Shown: positions 57,641 through 64,000 of the stretch, in pieces
How the letters are laid out: the number at the start of each line of letters is the position of its first letter
Position numbering within the stretch: position 1 is the stretch's first letter
NCBI RefSeq assembly: GCF_042650605.1
Contig: NZ_JBHSBN010000008.1
Span: 62,001 to 126,000, forward strand
Source: Micromonospora_J zhanjiangensis
GTDB taxonomy: Bacteria > Actinomycetota > Actinomycetes > Mycobacteriales > Micromonosporaceae
Direction: 5' to 3'
DNA length: 64,000 nt
The notes under the pieces: model-generated
Database searches by the model: none
What the model was told of the DNA's origin: nothing
What the model saw: only the letters and a program-made list of their open reading frames with translations
Translations under genes and position numbers: made by a program

Positions 57641-59691
57641 ACGGACAGAAGATCTCGATTCTGGACGGTAACACCTTCGTCGTCTCCGACGGTCGGGGCG
57701 ACATCGAGGCGACCCCGAGCGAGCCGACCGGGCTCTTCTCGATCGACACGCGGTTCCTCTCCCGCTGGGTGTTGACCATCAACGGCCAGCGGCTCGACCC
57801 GCTCTCCTTCGACGACCTCCAGTACTACGAGGCGCGGTTCTTCCTGGTGCCCGGCGGGACGGCGCCGAACATCGACGCGAAGCTGTCGGTGATCCGGGAA
57901 CGCACCATCGGGGACAGCTTCGAGGAGCAGTTGACCATCCTCAACCACGACGAGGAGCCGGTGCGGCTGGAGGTCCGGATGGAGGCGGGCGCCGACTTCG
58001 CCGACCTGTTCGAGATCAAGGACGAGATCCTGGAGAAGACCGGCGAACGCTACGCCGTGGTGGAGGAGGGCGCGTTGCGCCTCGGTTATCATCGGGAGAC
58101 CTACCGTCGGGAGACGGTGATCTCCTCCAGCGAGCCGGCCCGGTACGACGAGCACGGCTTCAGCTATTCGATCCAGGTGCAACCGCAGTCCCGCTGGGAG
58201 ACCGAGATCCAGGTCCGGACGCAGGCCATCGGGCCGAGCGGTCAGGACCTGCGGATCGGGCTGCGGGCGCACGGCGAGGACCGGAAGAAGGGCCTGGAGG
58301 AGGACCTGCGGACGTGGATCGCGAACGCGCCGCGGATGGTGTGCGAGTGCGAGCCGCTCGCCGAGACGTACGAGCGGAGCCTGGTGGACCTGGCGGCGTT
58401 GCGCTTCTCGCCGTTGTCGCTCGGCCGGGAGGCGTTGCCCTCGGCCGGTCTGCCCTGGTTCATGACCATGTTCGGCCGGGACAGCATCTTCACCTGCCTG
58501 CAGACCCTGCCGTTCACGCCGCAGATGTCGGTCACCACGCTGCGCATCCTGGCCACCCTGCAGGGCACCCGGTTCGACGACTTCCGGGACGAGGACCCGG
58601 GCAAGATCCTGCACGAGATGCGGTACGGCGAATCCGCCTCGTTCGAGGAACAGCCGCACTCGCCGTACTACGGCACCGCCGACGCCACGCCGCTGTTCGT
58701 CGTGCTGCTCGACGAGTACGAACGGTGGACCGGTGACGTCGCCCTGGTGCGCGAGTTGGAGTACGAGGCCCGGGCGGCGCTGACCTGGATCGACGAGCAC
58801 GCCGACCTGGTCGGCAACGGCTACATCTGGTACGAGCCGCGCAACAGGAAGACCGGCCTGGCCAACCAGTGCTGGAAGGACTCCTGGGACGCCATCTCCT
58901 ACTCCGACGGCGAGTTGCCGGGCTTCCCCCGGGCCACCTGCGAACTGCAGGGTTACGCGTACGACGCGAAGGTGCGTGCCGCGCGGCTGGCCCGCGAGAT
59001 CTGGCACGACGAGGCGTTCGCCGACCGGTTGGAGCGCCAGGCGGCCGAGCTGAAGGAACGGTTCAACCGCGACTGGTGGGTCGCCGACGGCGAGTTCTAC
59101 GCGCTCGGCCTGGACCCCGACGGCCGGCGGGCGGACGTCCTGTCGTCCAACCTCGGGCATCTGCTCTGGAGCGGCATCGTCACCCCGGAACGGGCCGGTC
59201 GGATCGCTGAGCACCTGCTCGGTCCGCGGCTGTTCTGCGGTTGGGGGGTGCGTACCCTGGCCACGGGTGAGGCCCGGTACAACCCGATCGGCTACCACAA
59301 CGGCACGGTGTGGCCGTTCGACAACTCGTTCATCGCCTGGGGGCTGCGCCGCTACGGGTTCGCCGAGGAGGCGGCCCGGATCGCCGAGGGCATCATCAGC
59401 GCGGCGGGCTTCTTCAAGGGCCGGTTGCCGGAGGCGTTCGCCGGCTACGAGCGGTGGCTCACCCGTTATCCCGTGCAGTACCCGACCGCCTGCAGCCCAC
59501 AGGCATGGTCGACCGGTACGCCGTTGCTGCTGCTGCGGACGATGCTCGGTCTGGAGCCGCACGAGGGACACCTCGCCGTCGAGCCGGTGCTGCCGGTCGA
59601 CATGGGCCGCATCGAGTTGCTCGACATCCCGGGCCGCTGGGGCCGGGTGGACGCGTTCGCCCGCGGCCGGTTGGGGCCCGACCGCCGCTGA
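57637..59691 (+). CDS. Amylo-alpha-1,6-glucosidase-family (glycogen debranching-like) enzyme
   Basis: Enzyme of 684 aa. An N-terminal beta-rich domain (about 1-230, GLFSIDTRFLSRWVLTINGQRLDPLS) matches the DUF/GDE_N_bis type. The C-terminal part is an (alpha/alpha)6 barrel (about 260-670). Visible pieces are PWFMTMFGRDSIFTCLQTLPF, YGTADATPLFVVLLDEYERWTGD, LANQCWKDSWDAISYSDGELP and GYHNGTVWPFDNSFIAWGLRRYGF, with candidate acidic residues in FGRDS and CWKDSWD. It probably removes branches or trims alpha-glucans in the cytoplasm. The ATG at 57637 overlaps the SCP2 gene stop. It closes the CBS-SCP2-glucosidase operon. Confidence 0.87.
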   Translation: MNGQKISILDGNTFVVSDGRGDIEATPSEPTGLFSIDTRFLSRWVLTINGQRLDPLSFDDLQYYEARFFLVPGGTAPNIDAKLSVIRERTIGDSFEEQLTILNHDEEPVRLEVRMEAGADFADLFEIKDEILEKTGERYAVVEEGALRLGYHRETYRRETVISSSEPARYDEHGFSYSIQVQPQSRWETEIQVRTQAIGPSGQDLRIGLRAHGEDRKKGLEEDLRTWIANAPRMVCECEPLAETYERSLVDLAALRFSPLSLGREALPSAGLPWFMTMFGRDSIFTCLQTLPFTPQMSVTTLRILATLQGTRFDDFRDEDPGKILHEMRYGESASFEEQPHSPYYGTADATPLFVVLLDEYERWTGDVALVRELEYEARAALTWIDEHADLVGNGYIWYEPRNRKTGLANQCWKDSWDAISYSDGELPGFPRATCELQGYAYDAKVRAARLAREIWHDEAFADRLERQAAELKERFNRDWWVADGEFYALGLDPDGRRADVLSSNLGHLLWSGIVTPERAGRIAEHLLGPRLFCGWGVRTLATGEARYNPIGYHNGTVWPFDNSFIAWGLRRYGFAEEAARIAEGIISAAGFFKGRLPEAFAGYERWLTRYPVQYPTACSPQAWSTGTPLLLLRTMLGLEPHEGHLAVEPVLPVDMGRIELLDIPGRWGRVDAFARGRLGPDRR

Positions 59692-59733
59692 CCCGCCGCC
59701 GCTGACCGCTGCGGCCGATCGCCGTCCGCGTCG

Positions 59734-60603
59734 TCAGGCGCGCGTGATCCAGCGGAACCGCACCCGGTAACCGGGTCGGGCCTGGGCCACCAGCCACATG
59801 TCGTCCGGGTGCACCGCGCCCACCACCGGGTAACCGCCGGTGGTGGGCGCGTCGGCCAGGAAGACCAGGGGTTGGCCGCCCGGCGGGATCTGGACCGACC
59901 CGCGTGCCATGCCCTCGCTCGGCAGTTGGCCGGTGCGCGTGCCGGGCACGGCCGGCCCGGCGAGTCGCACCCCGATCCGGTTGCTCTCGGCCGTGACCCG
60001 GTAGTCGGCCCCGCTCATCGCGCGCAGGGCTCGGTCGCCGAACCAGTCGTCGCGCGGTCCGCGGTACAGCCGCAGCCGCAGCGGATCGGGGATGGCCGGC
60101 CGCGGCGCCACGTCCACCGGTGCCGGCATCGCCCGGACCGGCCCGACCGGCAGTCGCTGCCCGGCGGCCAGCGGTGCCGGCCCGATCCCGGACAGCAGAT
60201 CGGTCGACCGGCTGCCCAGCACCGGTGGCACGTCGATCCCGCCGGCCACCGCCAGGTAGCCGCGTACCCCGCGCTCGGCCGGGCCGACGGTCAGGGTGGC
60301 GCCGGCCGGCACCCACTGCGGGCGGTCCAGGCCGGCGGGTCGGCCGTCGACCCGGACCGCCGCGGGCGCGCCGGTCACCGCCACCCAGCGTCCGGCGGTG
60401 AGTCGCAGGTCGGCGCCGAGCAGCGTGGTCTCGACCCCGGCGGCGTCCTCCGGGTTGCCCACCAGCCGGTTGGCCAGCCGGAGGCTGTCCGGGTCGGCGG
60501 CACCGGACCGGGGCACGGCCAGGTGGGCCAGCCCCGGCCGGCCGAGGTCCTGCACGGTGCTCAACGGCCCCGGGCGAACCACCACCAGCGCTGCCCGGTT
60601 CAC
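59734..60603 (-). CDS. pxpC: 5-oxoprolinase subunit C (biotin-dependent carboxyltransferase-like)
   Basis: Protein of 289 aa of the allophanate-hydrolase-subunit-2/PxpC family. Signatures are VVRPGPLSTVQDLGRPGLAHLAVPRSGAADPDSLRLANRLVGNPEDAAGVETTL, VRGYLAVAGGIDVPPVLGSRSTDL and ESNRIGVRLAGPAVP. With PxpB and PxpA it hydrolyses 5-oxoproline to glutamate using ATP. The GTG at 60603 overlaps the pxpB stop (GTGA) and GGCGGAG is upstream. pxpA (LamB/YcsF) is not beside it or elsewhere in the window. It is convergent with the glucosidase gene 59691, 42 bp away. Confidence 0.88.
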   Translation of the reverse strand: MNRAALVVVRPGPLSTVQDLGRPGLAHLAVPRSGAADPDSLRLANRLVGNPEDAAGVETTLLGADLRLTAGRWVAVTGAPAAVRVDGRPAGLDRPQWVPAGATLTVGPAERGVRGYLAVAGGIDVPPVLGSRSTDLLSGIGPAPLAAGQRLPVGPVRAMPAPVDVAPRPAIPDPLRLRLYRGPRDDWFGDRALRAMSGADYRVTAESNRIGVRLAGPAVPGTRTGQLPSEGMARGSVQIPPGGQPLVFLADAPTTGGYPVVGAVHPDDMWLVAQARPGYRVRFRWITRA

Positions 60604-61253
60604 GGCCGCTCCGCCGTGAACCTGACCCGGGTGCCGGGGGCCAGCAGCGCCGGCGGGTCGCGGGTGGCGTCGAAGAGTCGTACGGCGGTCCGGCCGATGA
60701 GCTGCCAGCCGCCCGGTGACGAGCGGGGGTACACGCCGGTGTACTCGCCGGCGAGTCCGACCGCACCGGCCGGCACCGCCGAACGCGGCTCGGGCCGGCG
60801 CGGCACGCGCAACCACTCGGGCAGGCCGGTCAGGTAGCCGAAGCCGGGGGAGAAGCCGCAGAACGCGACGGTGAACTCGGTGCCGGTGTGCGCGGCCACC
60901 ACCCCGGCGGGGGTGCGGCCGGTCAGCGCGGCGACCTCGGCGAGGTCCGGGCCGTCGTACCGGACCGGGACGCGGACCACCGGACCGGCGGCGTCGGTGG
61001 CCGGGACCGCGCGGTCCCACCCGGCCAGCAGTCGGCTCAGCTCCGCCCGGCCCGGGCCGGGGGACGCGCAGTCGAGCAGCACGGTCCGGGCACCCGGCAC
61101 CAGGTCGACCACGCCGGGCAGCGCGCCCCGCCCGCGCAGCGCGGCGAGGTGCCGGTGCAACCGGTCGGCGGCGGGCCCGCTGTCCACCTCGACCAGCCAG
61201 GACCAGCGGCCGGCGCGGCGCAGCAGCGGTCCGGCCGGTTCGCCCGTCGCCAC
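60600..61253 (-). CDS. pxpB: 5-oxoprolinase subunit B
   Basis: Protein of 217 aa of the allophanate-hydrolase-subunit-1/PxpB family. It shows SWLVEVDSGPAADRLHRHLAALR at the N-terminus, VRVPVRYDGPDLAEVAALTGRTPAGVVAAHTGTEFTVAFCGFSPGFGYLTGLPEWLRVPRRPEPRSAVPAGAVGLAGEYTGVYPRSSPGGWQLIGRT, and ends PGTRVRFTAERP. It pairs with PxpC as the ATP-dependent lactam-opening subunits. The GTG at 61253 lies 2 nt after the GntR stop. A longer frame continues upstream, antisense-free but inside the GntR gene region, and is rejected. It forms a GntR-pxpB-pxpC operon. Confidence 0.88.
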   Translation of the reverse strand: MATGEPAGPLLRRAGRWSWLVEVDSGPAADRLHRHLAALRGRGALPGVVDLVPGARTVLLDCASPGPGRAELSRLLAGWDRAVPATDAAGPVVRVPVRYDGPDLAEVAALTGRTPAGVVAAHTGTEFTVAFCGFSPGFGYLTGLPEWLRVPRRPEPRSAVPAGAVGLAGEYTGVYPRSSPGGWQLIGRTAVRLFDATRDPPALLAPGTRVRFTAERP

Positions 61254-61255
61254 CG

Positions 61256-61972
61256 CTACCGTCCGTCCGGGGCGTCGGCGACGGCGGCGACCACCTGGCG
61301 CATCGAGTCGGCCAGGTAGCTGTCCAGCGTGGCCCGGGCCCGGTCCAGGTCGCCGGCCCGCAGCCGGTCGGCGATGTCGTGGTTGCGCCGCAGGTACGGC
61401 TCGTGGAACGCCCGCGGATCGACCAGGGCGAGGAAGCCCAGCCGCAGCTCGGTCATCAACCGCCGGAAGAAGTCGTCCGCCCGGGTGCTGCCCTGGGCGG
61501 CCACGATCGCGGCGTGGAAGCGCAGGTTGGCGGTGCCGGCGGCCAGCCAGTCGTCGCCCGCGGCGGCCCGGTCGCCGGCCGCCAGCGGTCCGGCCAGCGT
61601 CGCCGGTTCGAGCGCGCAGGTGCCGGTCCGCAGCCCGTCGAGGGTGGCGAACTCCAGCATCCGGCGCAGGCCGTAGATCTCCCGTACGTCGGCGGTGGTC
61701 AACCGGCGGACCACCACCCCCTTGTGCGCGGCGTACGACAGCAGGTGCTCGTTCACCAGGGTCCGGTAGGCCTCCCGAACGGTGTTCCGGGAGACGCCCA
61801 GGGCCCGCGCGAGGCTGGTCTCCGGCAGCGCCGTACCGGGGCGGAACCGGCCGGCGAAGATGTGCTCGCGGATCGCCTCGGCCGCGCGCTCGGCGGCGGT
61901 CGGAACCGGGGTGAGGGCCGGCAGACCGGCCAGCTCGGTTTCGGCCGGCCGGGCGCGGGACGGCCTGGTCAT
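61256..61972 (-). CDS. GntR-family regulator (FCD type)
   Basis: Regulator of 238 aa. The winged helix-turn-helix is AAEAIREHIFAGRFRPGTALPETSLARALGVSRNTVREAYRTLVNEHLLSYAAHKGVVVRRLT (about 28-95). The C-terminal FCD ligand-binding domain shows NLRFHAAIVAAQGSTRADDFFRRLMTELRLGFL and YLRRNHDIADRLRAGD, with His residues for a metal-bound acid ligand. It heads the pxpBC operon and faces proA. A TGTAG-N6-CTACA site lies in the gap. It probably senses an organic acid such as 5-oxoproline or glutamate, which is inference. The ATG follows GGAGG. Confidence 0.9.
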   Translation of the reverse strand: MTRPSRARPAETELAGLPALTPVPTAAERAAEAIREHIFAGRFRPGTALPETSLARALGVSRNTVREAYRTLVNEHLLSYAAHKGVVVRRLTTADVREIYGLRRMLEFATLDGLRTGTCALEPATLAGPLAAGDRAAAGDDWLAAGTANLRFHAAIVAAQGSTRADDFFRRLMTELRLGFLALVDPRAFHEPYLRRNHDIADRLRAGDLDRARATLDSYLADSMRQVVAAVADAPDGR

Positions 61973-62002
61973 CGACGCCTCCGGTTCCGAATGGTGGGCA
62001 AA

Positions 62003-62020
62003 TTGTAGAACAACCTACAT
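62003..62020. promoter_or_regulatory. Probable GntR operator between GntR and proA
   Basis: TGTAG-AACAAC-CTACA (62004-62019), a 5-bp perfect inverted repeat with a 6-nt spacer in an AT-richer stretch, 32 bp upstream of the GntR start. A second half-site CTAC lies at about 62029. Size and sequence suit an FCD-type GntR dimer. Confidence 0.55.
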
Positions 62021-62152
62021 CCAACGGTCTACGCTGGCGGTCGGTCGTAAGGCGGGTGAGCCCTCGACGGTGCGCTGGCGGGCGCGCCAGGCGGCCACTG
62101 CGGGCAACCGGCGAACGGGATGCCGAATCGGGACCGGAATGGGGTGTTTGGC

Positions 62153-63436
62153 GTGAGCGGGGACGACGCGATGACGCGGGCGGTCGAGGCGGTCGGCGCG
62201 GCGGCGACCGAGGCGCACCGGGCCAGCCCGTCGCTGGCCACGGCCACCGACGGGCAGATCGACGCCGCGCTCCGGGCGATGGCCCGGCTCCTGGTCGAAG
62301 CCGCCGAGCCGGTGCTGGCCGCCAACCGGGAGGACCACCGCGCCGCCGTCGCCGGCGGGATGGGCGGTGGCCTGCTCGACCGGCTCCGACTGGACGAGGC
62401 CCGGCTGCGCGAGATGGGTGACCAGTTGCTGGCGCTGGCCGACATCCCCGCCGAGCCGGCCCGCCGGCCGGTGCGGCGGCTCGACGACGACCTGGTGGTG
62501 CAGGAGTGGCGCCGCCCGGTGGGCGTGATCGGGGCCAACTTCGAGGCCCGCCCCAACGTGGTCGTCGACATCGCGTCCCAGCTGGTGAAGTCGCGCAACG
62601 CCGGGGTGCTGCGCACCGGCTCGGCCGCGCTCGGTTCGGCCGTCGCGCTGATCGACCACGTGGTCGCGCCGGCGCTGGCCGAGGCCGGCCTCGACCCGGC
62701 GGCCGTGCAACTGCTCCGCCTGCCGGGCCGGGAGTCCGCCGCGGCCCTGGTCCGGCAGCCCCGACTGCTGCCGTTGGTCATCCTGCGCGGCAGCGGGGAG
62801 AGCACCCGCAGCCTGGCCGAGCAGGCGGCGCTGGCCGGGGTGCGAACCCTGGCGCACGCCGACGGGGGTGCGGTGCTCTACCTGCACCCGTCCGCCGACC
62901 GGCGGCGTGCGGTCGAGCTGGTCGAGCGGAGCATCGACCGGCTGGGCGTGTGCAACCGGCTCAACCTGTTGCTGGTCGACACCGCTGTCTGGGACGAGCT
63001 GGTGCCGACCGTGCTGGACCTGTTCGCCCGGCACGAGCCAAAGATCACCGCCTCGTTGCCGCCGCACGAGCACCCGATCGGCTTCGAGTGGGCGCTCGAC
63101 GACGGCAACGAGGCGACCGTGACGGTCGCGCCGGCCACCGGTCCGGCCGACGCCGCCCGGATCGCCAACCAGGAGACATCCGGCCTGGCCGCCGCGATCG
63201 TCGCGGAGGATCCGGCCGCCGCGGCCGAGTTCCTCACCGGGTACGCCGGTACGGGCGGCTTCTGGAACGCGACCACCCGGCTGCTGGACGGCTTCAAGCT
63301 GCTCTCCGTGCCGGAGACCGGGATCAACATCGACCGGGTGCCCGGCCCGCGCGGCCCGGTCACCTTCCGCGACCTGTCCCTGCGGCAGTACGTCGTCGTG
63401 CCCGCCGACCTCGCCGCGCACCTCGGCACGGAGTAG
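62153..63436 (+). CDS. proA: Gamma-glutamyl phosphate reductase
   Basis: Enzyme of 427 aa that reduces glutamyl-5-phosphate to glutamate semialdehyde with NADPH, the second step of proline synthesis. It belongs to the aldehyde-dehydrogenase fold. VVQEWRRPVGVIGANFEARPNVVVDIASQLVKSRNAGVLRTGSAALGSAVAL is the nucleotide region, and the catalytic Cys is in RLGVCNRLNLLLV (ALDH-like position). The end GPVTFRDLSLRQYVV fits ProA. I chose GTG 62153 (after GGGGTG); ATG 62120 or 62171 are alternatives. ProB is not in the window. It lies next to 5-oxoprolinase subunit genes, both linked to glutamate. Confidence 0.93.
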   Translation: MSGDDAMTRAVEAVGAAATEAHRASPSLATATDGQIDAALRAMARLLVEAAEPVLAANREDHRAAVAGGMGGGLLDRLRLDEARLREMGDQLLALADIPAEPARRPVRRLDDDLVVQEWRRPVGVIGANFEARPNVVVDIASQLVKSRNAGVLRTGSAALGSAVALIDHVVAPALAEAGLDPAAVQLLRLPGRESAAALVRQPRLLPLVILRGSGESTRSLAEQAALAGVRTLAHADGGAVLYLHPSADRRRAVELVERSIDRLGVCNRLNLLLVDTAVWDELVPTVLDLFARHEPKITASLPPHEHPIGFEWALDDGNEATVTVAPATGPADAARIANQETSGLAAAIVAEDPAAAAEFLTGYAGTGGFWNATTRLLDGFKLLSVPETGINIDRVPGPRGPVTFRDLSLRQYVVVPADLAAHLGTE

Positions 63437-63531
63437 GGCGACCCCGCCGCCCGGGCCGGGCCGGACCGGCCGGTCGACCCGGCGGCGCGGGCCGGGCTCC
63501 GGGTGGTGGCCGACCGCGACGTCGGGCCCGG

Positions 63532-63549
63532 CCGGACCGGCCGGTCCGG
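63532..63549. terminator. Hairpin between convergent proA and SDR genes
   Basis: Stem CCGGACC/GGTCCGG with loop GGCC (63532-63549), inside further GGCC-rich imperfect repeats. The stem is short and surrounded by self-complementary sequence, so confidence is modest. Confidence 0.4.
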
Positions 63550-63567
63550 GCCGGCCGGGCAGCGCGG

Positions 63568-64000
63568 TCAGCGGCTGGCGGCGAAGGCATCCACGCCGGT
63601 GAGGTCGGCCGACAACCGCCACAGCCGCGCGGCCTGCTCGGGATCGACCGCCCAGTCGTGGACGCCGCCGGTGGCATGGTCGGCACCGGCCGGCTCGGCG
63701 ATGTCGCAGTCCTCGCAGTAGACGCCGCCCAGGCCGGCCAGCCGCGGCGAGGTGGCCGCCCACACCTGCGTCGCGGCACCCTGCTCCGGGGTCTTGAAGT
63801 CGGGGTTGAGCGGGTTGCCGTCGGCGTCGATCCAGCCGAACGCCACCATCTCCTCCTTCGCCAGGTGGCGCTGCAGCGGGGTCAGGATGCCGCCCGGGTG
63901 CACGGCGAACGCCCGTACGCCCCGGTCCCGGGCCAGCTCGTCGAGGTGCACGGCGAACAGCACGTTCGCGGTCTTGGCCTGCCCGTAGGCCGCCCACTTG
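63568..64000 (-). CDS. Short-chain dehydrogenase/reductase, 5' end outside the window
   Basis: The C-terminal about 144 residues are visible. The frame runs to the right edge with KWAAYGQAKTANVLFAVHLDELARDRGVRAFAVHPGGILTPL, which holds the catalytic Tyr and Lys of the YxxxK motif and the PG motif after it. Next comes a region with GGVYCEDCDIAEP, common in WW-oxidoreductase-like bacterial SDRs. The start is beyond position 64000. It is convergent with proA. The substrate is unknown. Confidence 0.88.
   Translation of the reverse strand, partial: KWAAYGQAKTANVLFAVHLDELARDRGVRAFAVHPGGILTPLQRHLAKEEMVAFGWIDADGNPLNPDFKTPEQGAATQVWAATSPRLAGLGGVYCEDCDIAEPAGADHATGGVHDWAVDPEQAARLWRLSADLTGVDAFAASR

Overview
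The window is very GC-rich DNA with near-uniform G/C third codon positions, many GTG and TTG starts, frequent 4-nt ATGA/GTGA/TTGA gene overlaps and several leaderless-looking promoters. With the gene content (180-kDa NAD-glutamate dehydrogenase, class F sortase, split B12 mutase IcmA, GH6 cellulase with CBM2, CUT1 sugar transporter without its own ATPase, a group of small DUF genes) this points to a chromosome of a filamentous actinomycete, most probably Micromonosporaceae (Micromonospora-like). The family assignment is inference. I see no tRNA, rRNA, CRISPR array, transposase, integrase or phage gene.

Layout. 0.2-5.3 kb is an acyl-CoA/B12 block: methylmalonyl-CoA epimerase (-), acetyl-CoA acetyltransferase, MeaB G3E-family GTPase chaperone, a small Asp23-like protein and the large subunit of isobutyryl-CoA mutase, closed by a perfect hairpin. 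5.4-9.1 kb holds an ECF sigma/anti-sigma pair, a CxxC-less thioredoxin-TPR protein and an arginase-family enzyme. 9.1-11.1 kb is a lipoprotein-type penicillin-binding protein, facing a giant NAD-GDH (11.4-16.4 kb). 16.5-20.5 kb is a cell-surface block: class F sortase, a repeat-rich anchored protein and a secreted lysozyme-like protein. 20.6-22.6 kb is a secreted cellulase with a CebR/CelR-type operator.

22.6-28.1 kb has small uncharacterised proteins, a sodium:solute symporter with a small membrane partner, two adjacent paralogous unknowns and a lactonase-type beta-propeller. 28.3-35.0 kb has a solute-binding/VWA fusion, a polyprenyl-phosphate sugar transferase, a SpoIIE-type phosphatase divergent from a MarR regulator, and an MFS transporter. 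35.1-40.4 kb is an oligosaccharide uptake and hydrolysis unit (binding protein, two permeases, GH13 glucosidase). 40.9-42.7 kb is a tight four-gene operon: nucleotidyltransferase, BON protein, metallophosphoesterase, 48-aa membrane protein. It is divergent from a thymidylate-kinase-like gene whose 3' end overlaps an SDR gene.

44.5-46.4 kb is the MurR/RpiR regulator plus MurQ for cell-wall MurNAc-6-P recycling, followed by a group 2 sigma factor and an NlpC/P60 hydrolase with a structured leader. 49.3-52.8 kb is a run of small unknown or DUF genes. 52.9-57.2 kb holds an active/inactive M16 protease pair, aspartate-semialdehyde dehydrogenase and a CBS protein. 57.2-59.7 kb has an SCP2-domain protein overlapping an amylo-1,6-glucosidase-type enzyme. 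59.7-63.4 kb links 5-oxoprolinase subunits PxpB/PxpC, a GntR regulator and ProA. A truncated SDR gene closes the window.

The recurring theme is cell-envelope turnover (PBP, sortase, lysozyme-like protein, NlpC/P60, MurQ) together with glycan use (GH6, GH13, CUT1 uptake, debranching enzyme) and short acyl-CoA/amino-acid metabolism. The most unusual items are a surface protein whose two-cysteine domain appears split by about 510 residues of tandem repeats, the nucleotidyltransferase-BON-phosphoesterase-small-protein operon, and interleaved inverted repeats over a leaderless murR promoter.
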